Below the pieces are notes generated by a model. The model did no database searches. It saw only the letters and a list, made by a program, of their open reading frames with translations, and was not told the origin of the DNA. A stretch of 32,792 nucleotides of DNA from Myxococcales bacterium (lineage in GTDB: Bacteria; Myxococcota_A; Polyangia; Polyangiales; Houyiibacteriaceae): contig JAOTXX010000047.1 of assembly GCA_029862185.1 (NCBI GenBank), positions 1-32,792 of the forward strand, in the 5' to 3' direction. How positions within the stretch are numbered: the stretch's first letter is position 1; each line of letters starts with the position of its first letter. Of this stretch, positions 16,561 to 24,832 are shown one piece after another. The position numbers and the translations under genes were made by a program.

Positions 16561-17148
16561 TTACATCTGCAGCAGGTCGGACAGTGACGTCCGAGCGGTG
16601 GCGAGCTGCGCGAGGGGACCGACGATCACGATGCCGTACAGCCATCGCTTGCCCCATGAAGAAACTGGCATCCCGCGACGGCTCCTCGACCTCGCAAACC
16701 ACCAAACACAAGCGACGCCGAGCGCGACCTCGATCGCGAGAGCAAGCTCGGGTGCGTTCGTGTAGAGCCCGAGTCCCACGCGGGCCGTTTCGGGCCCGTA
16801 GATGTAATGATGGAAGCCCGACACGAGGTCGGACACCTCGTGAAAGGCGACCAGGATGGCCGACCAGATCGCGGTCGGCACGTCTCGCCAGATCACGAAG
16901 GCGAGCAACCCGACGCCCAGCGTCCACCCAAGCGCGGGGAGCACGTCGTGAGTGTACGTCATGTCGATGCGCAGATTGCTGAGCGTGGCCTCGAACATCG
17001 ATGACGGCTCCACCTTCTCGATGCCGACCGCCACCAGAAGGACCCATACGAAGTCCGCGATGTTCGACGCGATGAGCAGCCACCAAAAAGGAGCGCGCGG
17101 CGCTTTCTCCGTCGCCACGAGCGCGGTCGCATAGTGACCGACGATCAT
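16561..17148 (-). CDS. Polytopic membrane protein, possibly YdjM/DUF457-like metal-dependent hydrolase
   Basis: 195 residues, about six membrane helices. It begins MIVGHYATALVATEKAP and carries acidic and His residues in or near helices (ASNIADFVWVLL; DMTYTHDVLPALGW; FHEVSDLVSGFHHYIYG), a pattern like membrane-bound YdjM-type hydrolases, though this match is only tentative. Its ATG overlaps the stop of a 30-residue membrane peptide (ATGA), so expression is coupled. The 3' end stops 3 bases from the 39-bp hairpin repeat. Confidence 0.75.
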   Translation of the reverse strand: MIVGHYATALVATEKAPRAPFWWLLIASNIADFVWVLLVAVGIEKVEPSSMFEATLSNLRIDMTYTHDVLPALGWTLGVGLLAFVIWRDVPTAIWSAILVAFHEVSDLVSGFHHYIYGPETARVGLGLYTNAPELALAIEVALGVACVWWFARSRSRRGMPVSSWGKRWLYGIVIVGPLAQLATARTSLSDLLQM

Positions 17149-17237
17149 TTCTGAGTCCTCGATTCGCGTACGACCACGCGATTGAGAAGCCAGAAGAAGA
17201 GAATGTAAGTCGCAGCGATGTACAGAACGAGAGACAT
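17145..17237 (-). CDS. 30-residue single-pass membrane peptide
   Basis: ATG at 17237 with a perfect ribosome site AAGGAG (17244-17249) six bases upstream; TGA at 17145-17147 overlaps the next ATG (ATGA). Sequence: MSLVLYIAATYILFFWLL, then NRVVVRESRTQK, that is one aromatic-rich helix and a basic tail (N-out/C-in is uncertain). Strong translation signals and coupling make this a real gene. It probably forms a complex with the following membrane protein; function unknown. Confidence 0.75.
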   Translation of the reverse strand: MSLVLYIAATYILFFWLLNRVVVRESRTQK

Positions 17238-17369
17238 ACGGAGCTCCTTGATAACGGCGCTTGCCCCGTCGGTGCCGTGAACTTACGAAGATCCTGGGGC
17301 CATTACAAACCAGATATCCTTCAACCGAGCGTTGCAGATAGGCAAAACAAAGCCCGTCTCCGCGCGGTT

Positions 17370-17428
17370 CCCGACGCGTGAGTTTGGTTTTGACATGGGC
17401 GTTTACGATGAGCCCGATGGGCTAAGAG
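17370..17428 (+). repeat. Dispersed palindromic repeat R4 (right part)
   Basis: Begins CCCGACGCGTGAGTTTGG (as in R2), then GACATGGGCGTTTACGATGAG and AGCCCGATGGGCTAAGAGAG. The left arm is missing or diverged (AAAGCCCGTCTC). Confidence 0.75.
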
Positions 17429-17488
17429 AGCTCGACAGAGGGCCTTTGAAGTTACAATCAGCCCCGCGAGCTCCTTGCGAAGCGCTTT

Positions 17489-17707
17489 TTAGCGCTTGGC
17501 GCCGAAAACACGCAACACCTCCTCCTGAGCCGCCTCCCAAAGCGGTAGCGCAGCGTCGAGTCGACGCTTGCCGTTCGGGGTGATCGTGACGGTCTTGGAT
17601 CTGCCGTCGACACCGGGCCCGGGCAACCGCGCGACGTTCCGCGTGTTGAAGCAGGCACAGTCGATGGGGTCGAGGCGCTTGGGCACAGCGCGTGTACATA
17701 CACTCAT
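17489..17707 (-). pseudogene. MarR-family regulator with internal deletion
   Basis: 72 codons. The N-terminus (DPIDCACFNTRNVAR) matches the start of a common MarR subgroup, and after it the sequence jumps to the C-terminal wing and helix (PGVDGRSKTVTITPNGKRRLDAALPLWEAAQEEVLRVFG). The dimer helix and the helix-turn-helix between, about 70-80 residues, are missing without loss of frame. It cannot bind DNA normally. It is divergent from the DUF1330-like gene with 36 bases between them; that gap holds TTGCATTGTCAA, which reads TTGACA on the minus strand and could be a promoter or operator. AAGCGC-N6-GCGCTT (17480-17497) at the stop may be a weak terminator. Confidence 0.7.
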
Positions 17708-17743
17708 TTTGCATTGTCAAGCATGTGATAGGCTTGCGCGGCC

Positions 17744-18547
17744 TTGCTCAAACCACTTACCGAATGGCCCGAAGACCAATCTGTCGGTCTTCTGATATTC
17801 GCCGAGGATTCGTCGTCGCGGCTTTCCGACCCGAACGCGATGTCCCTCGTGATGAACACGGCGCGTCGCTGGTGGTCGGCCAGCGCGAAACACATGGCGG
17901 TCGGGCCGAGCGTCGACCCGCCGTTTCGAAATCTCTACTTCCTCGAGCTCGAGGACCCGAGCATGGCGTCGCGCTTCGTCGACGAGCTCCGCGAAACAGA
18001 GCCCGCCTCGACGACAATCCTGGCTGCATCCCCAATCTCTCCAAAGTCGGGTCGCCGTTTCAAGCGGTTCCAGTCATTCATGCGCCGACTCCCAAACCCG
18101 AGCCGGGCGGGCGGCTCGTTGCCGCCGGATTACACGGGAAGTCTGATTCCAAACGACACGCAACTCCACACGATCCAAACGATGAAGCAAGACGGCCCGG
18201 TGTTGGTGCTGAGCCTGAATCGCTATCGGGATCGCGCCGCCGATCCGATGACTGGAGAAAAAAAGAGTGGCCGCGACGTGTTTCATCCCTACTTTCGACA
18301 AACGCTATCGACGTTTAGCCGCCTCGACGCGCGCATCCTGTGGATGGGGCGCTCGCGCGGCGTCCTGACCGGCACGCTCGACATGCCGGCATGGCACGAC
18401 ATCATGGCCGTCGCCTATCCATCGGCCGACGCCGTGAGACGCATGATTCAAAACCCCGGGCTGCAATCCAAAGCCCGCTATCGAATCGCCGGACTTGAAT
18501 CTTCGTGGATCGTCATAGGCCCGCTGGTCGCCTCGAGCGCAGGCTGA
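17744..18547 (+). CDS. DUF1330-like dimeric alpha/beta-barrel protein
   Basis: 267 residues from a TTG at 17744 (the frame is closed by TAG at 17729); no good ribosome site, so a later start is possible. The C-terminal half fits DUF1330/ABM folds: GPVLVLSLNRYRD, the central YFRQTLSTFSRLDARILWMGRSRGVL, then MPAWHDIMAVAYPSADAVRRMI and a closing strand. The N-terminal half (RNLYFLELEDPSMASRFVDEL) may be a second, diverged copy of the fold. Enzymatic role unknown. The neighbouring MarR remnant suggests it was once a MarR-controlled stress or detoxification gene. Its end overlaps the convergent repeat protein by 35 bases. Confidence 0.7.
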   Translation: MLKPLTEWPEDQSVGLLIFAEDSSSRLSDPNAMSLVMNTARRWWSASAKHMAVGPSVDPPFRNLYFLELEDPSMASRFVDELRETEPASTTILAASPISPKSGRRFKRFQSFMRRLPNPSRAGGSLPPDYTGSLIPNDTQLHTIQTMKQDGPVLVLSLNRYRDRAADPMTGEKKSGRDVFHPYFRQTLSTFSRLDARILWMGRSRGVLTGTLDMPAWHDIMAVAYPSADAVRRMIQNPGLQSKARYRIAGLESSWIVIGPLVASSAG

Positions 18548-21500
18548 GCTGCCGAGCGCGCCTGCGGCGCCAGAGCAGGAAGAGGGCGCACGCGAGAAGC
18601 CACAAAGGCACGTCTTTCGCCGCTGTCGTCCGGCAACCGCAGCCACCGCCACCGCCACCGCCGTCCGCGGTGCCTGGGACGACGGTGAGGGTCGCGGTCG
18701 CGGCGTCCCCCACGACTCCCTCATCGGTGAGCAGCTCGCTGGTCAGGTTCTCGTAGTCTCCCGGATTCGCGGCGATCGGCGCCTCGACCGTCACATCGAA
18801 CGTGCACGATTCGCCCGGGCCGACGCTGCCGTTTCGAAGCATCAGCACGCTGCTTCCGTCGAGGACCGAGCCTTCGCCGCAGACGTCGTCAATGGGCGTC
18901 CCGGTGGCGATGAGGCCGGATAGCACCGCATCGAGGTCGTCGGTGAAGCTGACGCCCGTCACCGTCGACGCGCTGTTGAGGTTTTCGATGGTGAAGGTGA
19001 GCGTCGTCGAGCCTCCCTGCTCGGCCGCGCCTTCAAACGCTTTGGCGAGCGTCGCCAGATTGAACGCAAGCTCGTCCCGTGCCGGGGGTGCGGTTCTCGC
19101 AAAGCCGTCGATCATGCCGGTGAGCTCGCTCGTGATGTTGGTCACCGATGTGCCAGTCGCAACATCACCTGAAACCTGAAGCTCCACGCTAAACGTGCAG
19201 GACGAATCGGGTGCAACCGTGCCACCGGTCAAGGTGATGGCGTCGGTGCCGGAGAGCATGGAGCCGGCCCCGCACACGTCGCTTGCGGGCAGGCTGACGG
19301 CCTCGAGCCCAGGAAGAGCGGCGCTCAGATCGTCGGTGAAGGCGAGCTCTTCGGCCGTCAGGGTGGGGTGGGCGTTGTCGATGGTGAACTCGAGGGCGAC
19401 GCTGTCGCCGGGCGCCACCACATCGGCATCGAAGGCCTTTCCGAACGAGAGCGCCTCGCTGATCGTCAGCGTGCTGGTGGCGCCGCTCACGATCGCGGGA
19501 GTCCCGCCGATGGTGAAGCTGAACGGGCTCGTGACGTTGTTGTAAGAGTTGGCAACGGCGTCAGAGGGAATTTGTATGTCGACGTCGAAGCTACAGGCGT
19601 CCCCCGCAGCAACGCTGCCGCCGGTGAAGCTCAGCACATTGCTGCCAACGATGGTCGAGCCGGCTCCGCACACATCGGACTGAGGCAACCCCGTCGCCAC
19701 GAGCCCAGACAACACTGCGTTCAGGTCGTCCACGAACGACATGCTGGTCGCTGGCTCGCTCTCGTTCCCATTGGTGATGGTGAAGCGTAGAGGCACCGTA
19801 TCGCCCGCGAAGTTCGGGTCTTGGGCGAACTCTTTTTCGAGCACGACGCTCGTGACCTCGAGATCGGCCGTAGCCGGCGCGCCGAGCACCGAGAGTCCAG
19901 TCACCGTGGCGGTCACCTCGCCCGTCGTGTTGGTGTACTGATCGGATGAGGCGTCGTTGGGTACGTTTAGAGTCACCTCGAACGTGCATTGATCCATGGG
20001 CGCAAGCGTCCCCCCGCTGAACACGAGAAGCGAGGTCCCTTCCAATTTCGAGCCCGGGCCGCATACGTCGTCGACGGGGAGCCCGACGGCCTCCAAGCCC
20101 GAGAGCATGGCGCTCAGATCGTCTACGAATAGAATCCCGGTCGCCTCGCCGGGCGCGTTCTCTCCGTAGCTGAGCTCGAATTCGAGCGTGACCCGGTCGC
20201 CGGGCCCCACTTGCGCCTCGCTGAATGCCTTTCGCAGTTGGGGCGCGGCCACGAAATCGAGCTCCGCCTCGGCGGCCTTGCCCGCGACCGGGCTGCCATC
20301 GAGGGTCGCGGTGATCGGCTCGGTGCGATTCAAGTATCGACCGGAAGCGGTTTCGAGCGGGATGTCGAGCGCGAGCGAAAACGTACACGACCCGCCCGGT
20401 GCCAAGCTGCCCCCCGTCATCACGAGCCGGCGGTCCATCCCGAAATCCTCGAACACGAGCGTGCTGCCCGCGCCGCAGAACCCCGGCGCAGGAAGCATCG
20501 GAACGGCGATTCCAGGAATGAACGGGTCCAGATTGTCGACGAACCCAATTTCGGTGGCCGCGTTCGTGAGGCTGAAGTGGCTGATGGTGAGCTCCATGGT
20601 CGACGCTTGCCCGGCGGGGAGCGGGTTGGTCAGAAAAGCCTTTTCGAGCACCGGCGCCTCGTTGAGCTCGAACGAGTCGACTGCGCGGCTCCCGGTGACG
20701 GTGCGCCCGTCGATCTCGGCTGTCACCTCGCTCGAGGTGTTGGTATAGATACCCGGCGCGGCGCTCCCAGGCACCTGCACCTCCACGCGGAACGAGCACA
20801 TCCCCTCCGCAGGCAGGCTCCCGCCCGTCAGGCTGATCGTGCTCGTGCCCGAGAGCATGGACCCGGCACCGCACACGTCGCTGACCGGTAGCGCGAGCGC
20901 GACGAGGCCGCTGAGCGTTGCATTGAGATTGTTGGAAAACGCGATGTCGGTGGCGGGCTGATCCCGATTGAAGTTGTCGATGGCAAAATCGAGGAAGAGC
21001 GTCTCTCCCGGGCGCACGGGATCGCCGGAGAAAAACCCCGCGAGGTTGATCTGCTCGACCGTAACTTCGAGCACCGCGCTGGCCTTCCCGGTCATGAGAT
21101 CCATCCCGTCGAAGAACATTAGCGGCTCCGTGGTGTTTCCCAATGTCCCCGCGACGCCGGCCGTCACATCGAGGCTCGTCGTGCAGGTCAAGCCGCCGTT
21201 CAGGAGATTCAAAAAGAAGTCGATCTCGGTCGCGCCTGGCTGCGCCGTGAGCGGTGGGCCGAACGTCGTGTCACAGGTGGTGCTCACGTTGGCCGGGCTC
21301 GCGACGACCATCCCGGGCGGCAACGCGTTTCGAAACGCCACGTTCTGCAAAGAAGTCGCGGGCAAACGGTTCTCGATCGAATAGGAGAGGGTGCTGGTCC
21401 CGCCAAATGGCACCGAGGCCGGCAGGAACGACATCTCGAAGACCGGGAGCGTATCCGAAATCGAAAGCTGCGCGCTTGCGGTGCCACCGTTTCCCGCGCT

Positions 21501-21923
21501 CGACGTGACGTTGCCCGAGACGTTGTCGAACGTGCCTGCCGAGTCACCGGTGATGTCCACGCTCAACGCACACGTGCTGTTTGCGCCGATGCGGCCGTCG
21601 CTGAGGGTGATCGTCGTGCCGCCGCCCGGCGCAGAGACGACGGCGTTGACGCAGTCGGTCGACGCGTTCGACGAAGTCGCGATCCGTAGCCCTGCCGCTA
21701 CGTTGAGAGCGATCGCGAGATCAGACGCCGGCGTCACCGGATCCGAATTGATGAATGCGATGGTGAGGGTGCTCACGGTGCGCTCCCCGATTCCCGCGGG
21801 GCTGAAGCTCATCGCGGCCGACGGCGGCTGCGCGAGCGCTCCCTCGGCCGGTAGCCAGGAACACAAAAGAACGGCCGCGCACAGCCCGGCACGAGAAATC
21901 TCAGTGACAAACTCTTTCTCCAT
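18513..21923 (-). CDS. 1136-residue secreted protein of eight Cys-paired beta repeats with MYXO-CTERM-like anchor
   Basis: ATG at 21923 after AAGGGGGG; the frame is open upstream, but that part has no signal peptide. Signal peptide ends near GALAQ (residue 32). Then about eight ~125-residue beta-sandwich units resembling the DUF11/DUF7933 group: SFTDDLDAVLSGLVATGLP, then DVCGAGS..L.GT...L.GG.LAPG..C.F.V.L.VP...G.Y.N.TS.VTA. The later six have a conserved CG.GS...C pair, and the first two a variant pair. A Gly-rich linker, Cys-Gly-Cys and TAAKDVPLWLLACALFLLWRRRR form the C-terminal sorting signal. It should be a long cell-surface stalk or adhesin. No catalytic domain is visible. Confidence 0.88.
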   Translation of the reverse strand: MEKEFVTEISRAGLCAAVLLCSWLPAEGALAQPPSAAMSFSPAGIGERTVSTLTIAFINSDPVTPASDLAIALNVAAGLRIATSSNASTDCVNAVVSAPGGGTTITLSDGRIGANSTCALSVDITGDSAGTFDNVSGNVTSSAGNGGTASAQLSISDTLPVFEMSFLPASVPFGGTSTLSYSIENRLPATSLQNVAFRNALPPGMVVASPANVSTTCDTTFGPPLTAQPGATEIDFFLNLLNGGLTCTTSLDVTAGVAGTLGNTTEPLMFFDGMDLMTGKASAVLEVTVEQINLAGFFSGDPVRPGETLFLDFAIDNFNRDQPATDIAFSNNLNATLSGLVALALPVSDVCGAGSMLSGTSTISLTGGSLPAEGMCSFRVEVQVPGSAAPGIYTNTSSEVTAEIDGRTVTGSRAVDSFELNEAPVLEKAFLTNPLPAGQASTMELTISHFSLTNAATEIGFVDNLDPFIPGIAVPMLPAPGFCGAGSTLVFEDFGMDRRLVMTGGSLAPGGSCTFSLALDIPLETASGRYLNRTEPITATLDGSPVAGKAAEAELDFVAAPQLRKAFSEAQVGPGDRVTLEFELSYGENAPGEATGILFVDDLSAMLSGLEAVGLPVDDVCGPGSKLEGTSLLVFSGGTLAPMDQCTFEVTLNVPNDASSDQYTNTTGEVTATVTGLSVLGAPATADLEVTSVVLEKEFAQDPNFAGDTVPLRFTITNGNESEPATSMSFVDDLNAVLSGLVATGLPQSDVCGAGSTIVGSNVLSFTGGSVAAGDACSFDVDIQIPSDAVANSYNNVTSPFSFTIGGTPAIVSGATSTLTISEALSFGKAFDADVVAPGDSVALEFTIDNAHPTLTAEELAFTDDLSAALPGLEAVSLPASDVCGAGSMLSGTDAITLTGGTVAPDSSCTFSVELQVSGDVATGTSVTNITSELTGMIDGFARTAPPARDELAFNLATLAKAFEGAAEQGGSTTLTFTIENLNSASTVTGVSFTDDLDAVLSGLIATGTPIDDVCGEGSVLDGSSVLMLRNGSVGPGESCTFDVTVEAPIAANPGDYENLTSELLTDEGVVGDAATATLTVVPGTADGGGGGGGCGCRTTAAKDVPLWLLACALFLLWRRRRARQLSLRSRRPAGL

Positions 21924-22039
21924 CGCACATCCCCCCTTGCAGGAGAGTAACCGGCGGCGCGTGAGGTCGAAAGCGCGAACTGGGTCGCCAAGCGCTCCAC
22001 GCCACCGCCGCAGCTGCGCGAGTCTCTGCGACCTACGGC

Positions 22040-22435
22040 TGCGCAGAGGTGGGTCTCGATCCACGCCTCGGTCATTCGCCAGCGATCCGCCGGGCGGCGG
22101 TAGGCTTCCGGCGAGCCTTCGGCGTAGTAGACAGCCGCCAGGAACCCGAGTTGCAGTCTGTACGACCCGCATCGTTTCCAACTTCGATCTTTTTCGTCCA
22201 CGTGGCCTGGCGTGCCCGCGGCGAGGCCGACCTCGTGAATGAGTAAGCCAGCCCTCGACACGACATCACGCTCGTAGAAGATCTCGAACACATCGATCCG
22301 ATACCCTTGTCTTCCGGAGTACGCATGGGACACCACGCGGGGTGCCATTTGTCCGCACGAGCCAGGCACCGGGTAGCTGTGCTGCCAGACGTACTCGCCC
22401 CAGCTTTCCAGGCCCGGTGTGCGCTGATAGCAGAT
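22040..22435 (-). pseudogene. 5'-truncated gene fragment cut by repeat R5
   Basis: Open minus-strand reading from the edge of R5: ICYQRTPGLESWGEYVW, a region with YRIDVFEIFYERDVV, then GLLIHEVG...GHVDEKDRSW and GSYRLQLGFLAAVYYA. It reads like a real enzyme, with HE and a later His suggesting a metallopeptidase-like site, but the start and N-terminus are missing because the repeat begins at 22430. The 3' part runs on in frame towards the start of the repeat-protein gene without a clear natural end. Family not recognised. Confidence 0.5.
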
Positions 22436-22525
22436 ATAAGCGCCCTTTCACGTTCGCGCGCCAGGCGACATAACGTTTAGTACCGCGCAATTGGGCGTAT
22501 ACGACGAGCCCGATGGGCTAAGATA
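22430..22525 (+). repeat. Dispersed palindromic repeat R5
   Basis: AGATATAAGCGCCCTTTCACG, a centre identical to R1 (CGACATAACGTTTAGTACCG, then CGCAATTGGGCGT), then ATACGACGAGCCCGATGGGCTAAGA. The left border truncates the gene fragment described above. Confidence 0.85.
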
Positions 22526-22653
22526 GCCTCAGCACCGCGTACCGATCGAGCGCTCAGCGGGCCTTTTCGTTGCAGTGCGGGAAAGCGAGGGTGATCGACC
22601 GATGCGGGGCTCCCCCGCCCTGTGACGTGCCGCTCATCTCTGTACCGCTTGAA
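22526..22653. other. Spacer between R5 and the cupredoxin gene
   Basis: 128 bases without a convincing gene on either strand. AGCGCTCAGCGGGCCTTTTC (22549-22568) is weakly terminator-like for plus-strand reading only. Confidence 0.3.
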
Positions 22654-23181
22654 TCACTCGACGTAGATGACGCCCTGCATGGTCGTGAGATGGATTTCGC
22701 AAAAGTAGGGGTACGTCCCCGCCATGTCGAGTGTGACCGACGCATCTTCCGACCCGCTGCTTGCATTGATTGCCGAGATCGGGCTCGCTTCGTCCTTGGT
22801 CGGCGTCACGCCGCCCGCGAGCGGGTGGATCGTGAAGTCGCCCTGCCAGGTCACCACGGTGTCGGTGCTGACGCGAACGCAGGCGCTGTGAGGAATCAGC
22901 CACGCAGCGATGTCGGTGATCGTCACGTTTGCCATCCCCGTCAGATCGCTCGCTTGGGATTCGAGGCAGCCGTTGATCAGCGTGGTCGATCCCCCAGTGC
23001 CGCCCATGCCCGCGCTTCCACCCATACCTCCTTCGCCGCCGACGCCCGCACTGCCGCCCGTGCCTCCGCTACCCCCGGTTCCCGCCGCGCCGCCCGACCC
23101 ACCGTTCGGGCCCGAGCTGTCCTCTCCGCAGCCCAGAGCAATCGCCGCAATACAAGTCACACAGAAAATGAGTCTCATCAT
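22654..23181 (-). CDS. Plastocyanin-like cupredoxin lipoprotein
   Basis: 175 residues from the ATG at 23181 (GGAGGG five bases upstream; the next codon is also ATG). Lipoprotein signal with lipobox (VTCIAAIALGC), a ~45-residue Gly/Ser linker built of GGTGG/GGSAG units, then a ~105-residue cupredoxin. Type-1 copper ligands are in order: His (DFTIHPL), Cys and His (YFCEIH) and Met (LTTMQG). It should be a periplasmic or surface electron carrier, of which a multicopper oxidase could be one partner; however, the oxidase lies 8 kb away in element A and no link is proven. Single gene, divergent spacing on both sides. Confidence 0.88.
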   Translation of the reverse strand: MMRLIFCVTCIAAIALGCGEDSSGPNGGSGGAAGTGGSGGTGGSAGVGGEGGMGGSAGMGGTGGSTTLINGCLESQASDLTGMANVTITDIAAWLIPHSACVRVSTDTVVTWQGDFTIHPLAGGVTPTKDEASPISAINASSGSEDASVTLDMAGTYPYFCEIHLTTMQGVIYVE

Positions 23182-23308
23182 GTTTCCCTCCAAGATGGGG
23201 CAAGCCTATACAACTCGCGGGGAGTCGGAAAGCCCGAACCCGCCCGATGGCGATGGGCGCCGACGCATCGACGACAGGAAGATCGCACCGACGTTGGTCA
23301 CCGTCGAC

Positions 23309-24250
23309 TTAGATGCATTCGCACAAGCCGACCTCGACGCCGCAGGCGGGGGATACCGCTGTGGAGGTGCAGCACGGCAAGCCTTCGCTGCAATCTCCGT
23401 CGTTCCGGCACGGCGCGCCAAACCCGCCGTCGCCGGGTGTAACGCTTGAACATTCCGTAACGGCGCTGCGACTGCGACAGGTACACGACTGATCCAATCC
23501 GAAGTTACAGTTTCCAGCTGCATCGGGGACCAAGCAGCAGAAAAACCCCTGTCCGCACTCGTTGTTGTTTTCGCAGAGCGCACCCTCGAACATGCCGACC
23601 TCGCCTCCCGACGAGAACGTGGAGCAGTCCTCCACACACTCACCTAAATTATCGCCACACGTGGCAGCGTCCTCGGTGCAGCAGTACACGCCTAACGAAG
23701 ATGCATTGGGGTCACAGTCGTTGTCAGTCTCGCAGGCGGCGCCAAGGTCGCCGGCCCCACCGGTTCCGCCCGTGCCGCCTTGCATCTTCATCGCCGTCCA
23801 TTCGATGTCACAACGCGACTGCCCGTCGACCTTGGTGGTCGTCCCTGATGCGGAATCTTCGTCGAACGTGCCGCTGAATGAGATTTCCTCGGAGCCGACG
23901 GACGGCTTGTAACCCTCGACGGCAAACGAGTCGTTGACGATGGGAACGGGCTCTTCATAGCCTACACCGAAGCCGCAATCATTTCCGTCCTGGTCGACGC
24001 CCGCACTTTCCTCTCCCTGCATCGCAAAGGCGAAGCCGTCGCCGACCACCCCCCCGAGGTTGCACTGCGCGTTCGCCATCAACTGCGACCCGTCCTGGCT
24101 CACGTAGAAACAGGTCACGAGCTCCAGCGTGCTGGAACCCCAAGGGCCGGCGCGCTGCGCGTATTCGAGGCCCCCAGTATTACAGTTTCCGCCGGTGAGC
24201 ACGATCAGCAGACAGCTGGCGAAACCAAACATTGTGAGACGGTTCTTCAT
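23309..24250 (-). CDS. Secreted Cys-rich protein with 'GxxCxxDxDC...CC' repeats
   Basis: 313 residues from the ATG at 24250, with AAGGAGG eight bases upstream. N-terminal export signal (FGFASCLLIVLTGGNC; lipobox imperfect, so lipoprotein status is uncertain). A ~150-residue beta domain follows (LELVTCFYVSQDGSQLMANAQC... EEISFSGTFDEDSASGT). After a GGTGG linker come three Cys-knot-like units: GAACETDNDCDPN...CC, GALCENNNECGQGFFCC and GAPCRNDGDCSEGLPCC, like the small disulfide modules common in myxobacterial surface proteins. Function unknown. Confidence 0.8.
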   Translation of the reverse strand: MKNRLTMFGFASCLLIVLTGGNCNTGGLEYAQRAGPWGSSTLELVTCFYVSQDGSQLMANAQCNLGGVVGDGFAFAMQGEESAGVDQDGNDCGFGVGYEEPVPIVNDSFAVEGYKPSVGSEEISFSGTFDEDSASGTTTKVDGQSRCDIEWTAMKMQGGTGGTGGAGDLGAACETDNDCDPNASSLGVYCCTEDAATCGDNLGECVEDCSTFSSGGEVGMFEGALCENNNECGQGFFCCLVPDAAGNCNFGLDQSCTCRSRSAVTECSSVTPGDGGFGAPCRNDGDCSEGLPCCTSTAVSPACGVEVGLCECI

Positions 24251-24479
24251 GACGGAGCCTCCTTGCCTGCGTCTTTCACGCACCACTTTGGACCAATGGG
24301 AAGCAGGTAGTGTGCCAGTTCCGGGAATCGCTCTTTTTTCGTCTGTTCTCGCGCCGATCGTGCTTGTGCGTTAGCTCCCTGGTGAATCCGCGACGCGCAC
24401 ATCCTGCGTCTCCGTCACGGAAGCGCGCAAAAACGCGCGAGGCGGAAGATCCCACCGACAACAGCGCACCAAGCAGGCG
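24251..24479. other. Gene-free spacer
   Basis: No supported gene. A hairpin GCGCGCAAAAACGCGCG lies at about 24424-24440 with no T-run on either strand. The promoter of the minus-strand Cys-rich gene should lie here, but no clear boxes are seen. Confidence 0.4.
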
Positions 24480-24674
24480 CTACGGGCGATACCAGGGGTC
24501 GCCATCTTGTCCGGGCGTGCAGCTGCCCTCGGGGGAGCCCGGCACGGGGCGGTTTTCGGCAAAGCACGGGTCGCAGAGGCGAATCGGCCAGAGCAATGGC
24601 GACGATCGCGCTCGTGTGCCGTCGGCGAGCGAGCCAAACGCTCGGAACTGCGCTGCGATGTCGTCAGGTCGCGA
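24480..24674 (-). pseudogene. 3' gene fragment cut by repeat R6
   Basis: Minus-strand reading ending ...PLLWPIRLCDPCFAENRP, VPGSPEGSCTPGQDGDPWYRP and a stop. The composition (paired Cys, Pro/Gly turns) looks like the end of a secreted protein. The upstream part enters R6 and is repeat-derived, so the start is lost. Family not recognised. Confidence 0.4.
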
Positions 24675-24775
24675 GAGCGTGGTAAGAACAAACGCGCTGC
24701 GAGGTTTGCCGCCCAGGCGACATGACATCTAGTACCGCGCAACTGGGCGTTTGCGATGAGCTCGATGGGCTAAGT
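24675..24775 (+). repeat. Dispersed palindromic repeat R6
   Basis: GAGCGTGGTAAGAACAAACGCG, then GCCCAGGCGACATGACATC, TAGTACCGCGCAACTGGGCG and TTTGCGATGAGCTCGATGGGCTAAG. Forms a subgroup with R7 (AAGAACAAACGC, CATGACATC). Confidence 0.82.
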
Positions 24776-24832
24776 AAGCCCTTGACGCGCAACATCCGTT
24801 CGTAGCAAAAACGGCAATTGATGGAGGTAGGT

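Noticed and set aside
21924-22181. Extension of the eight-repeat protein to 22181
   Set aside because: The added 86 residues are Arg-rich, have no signal peptide and overlap the truncated gene fragment; the ATG at 21923 has a good ribosome site and a proper signal peptide.
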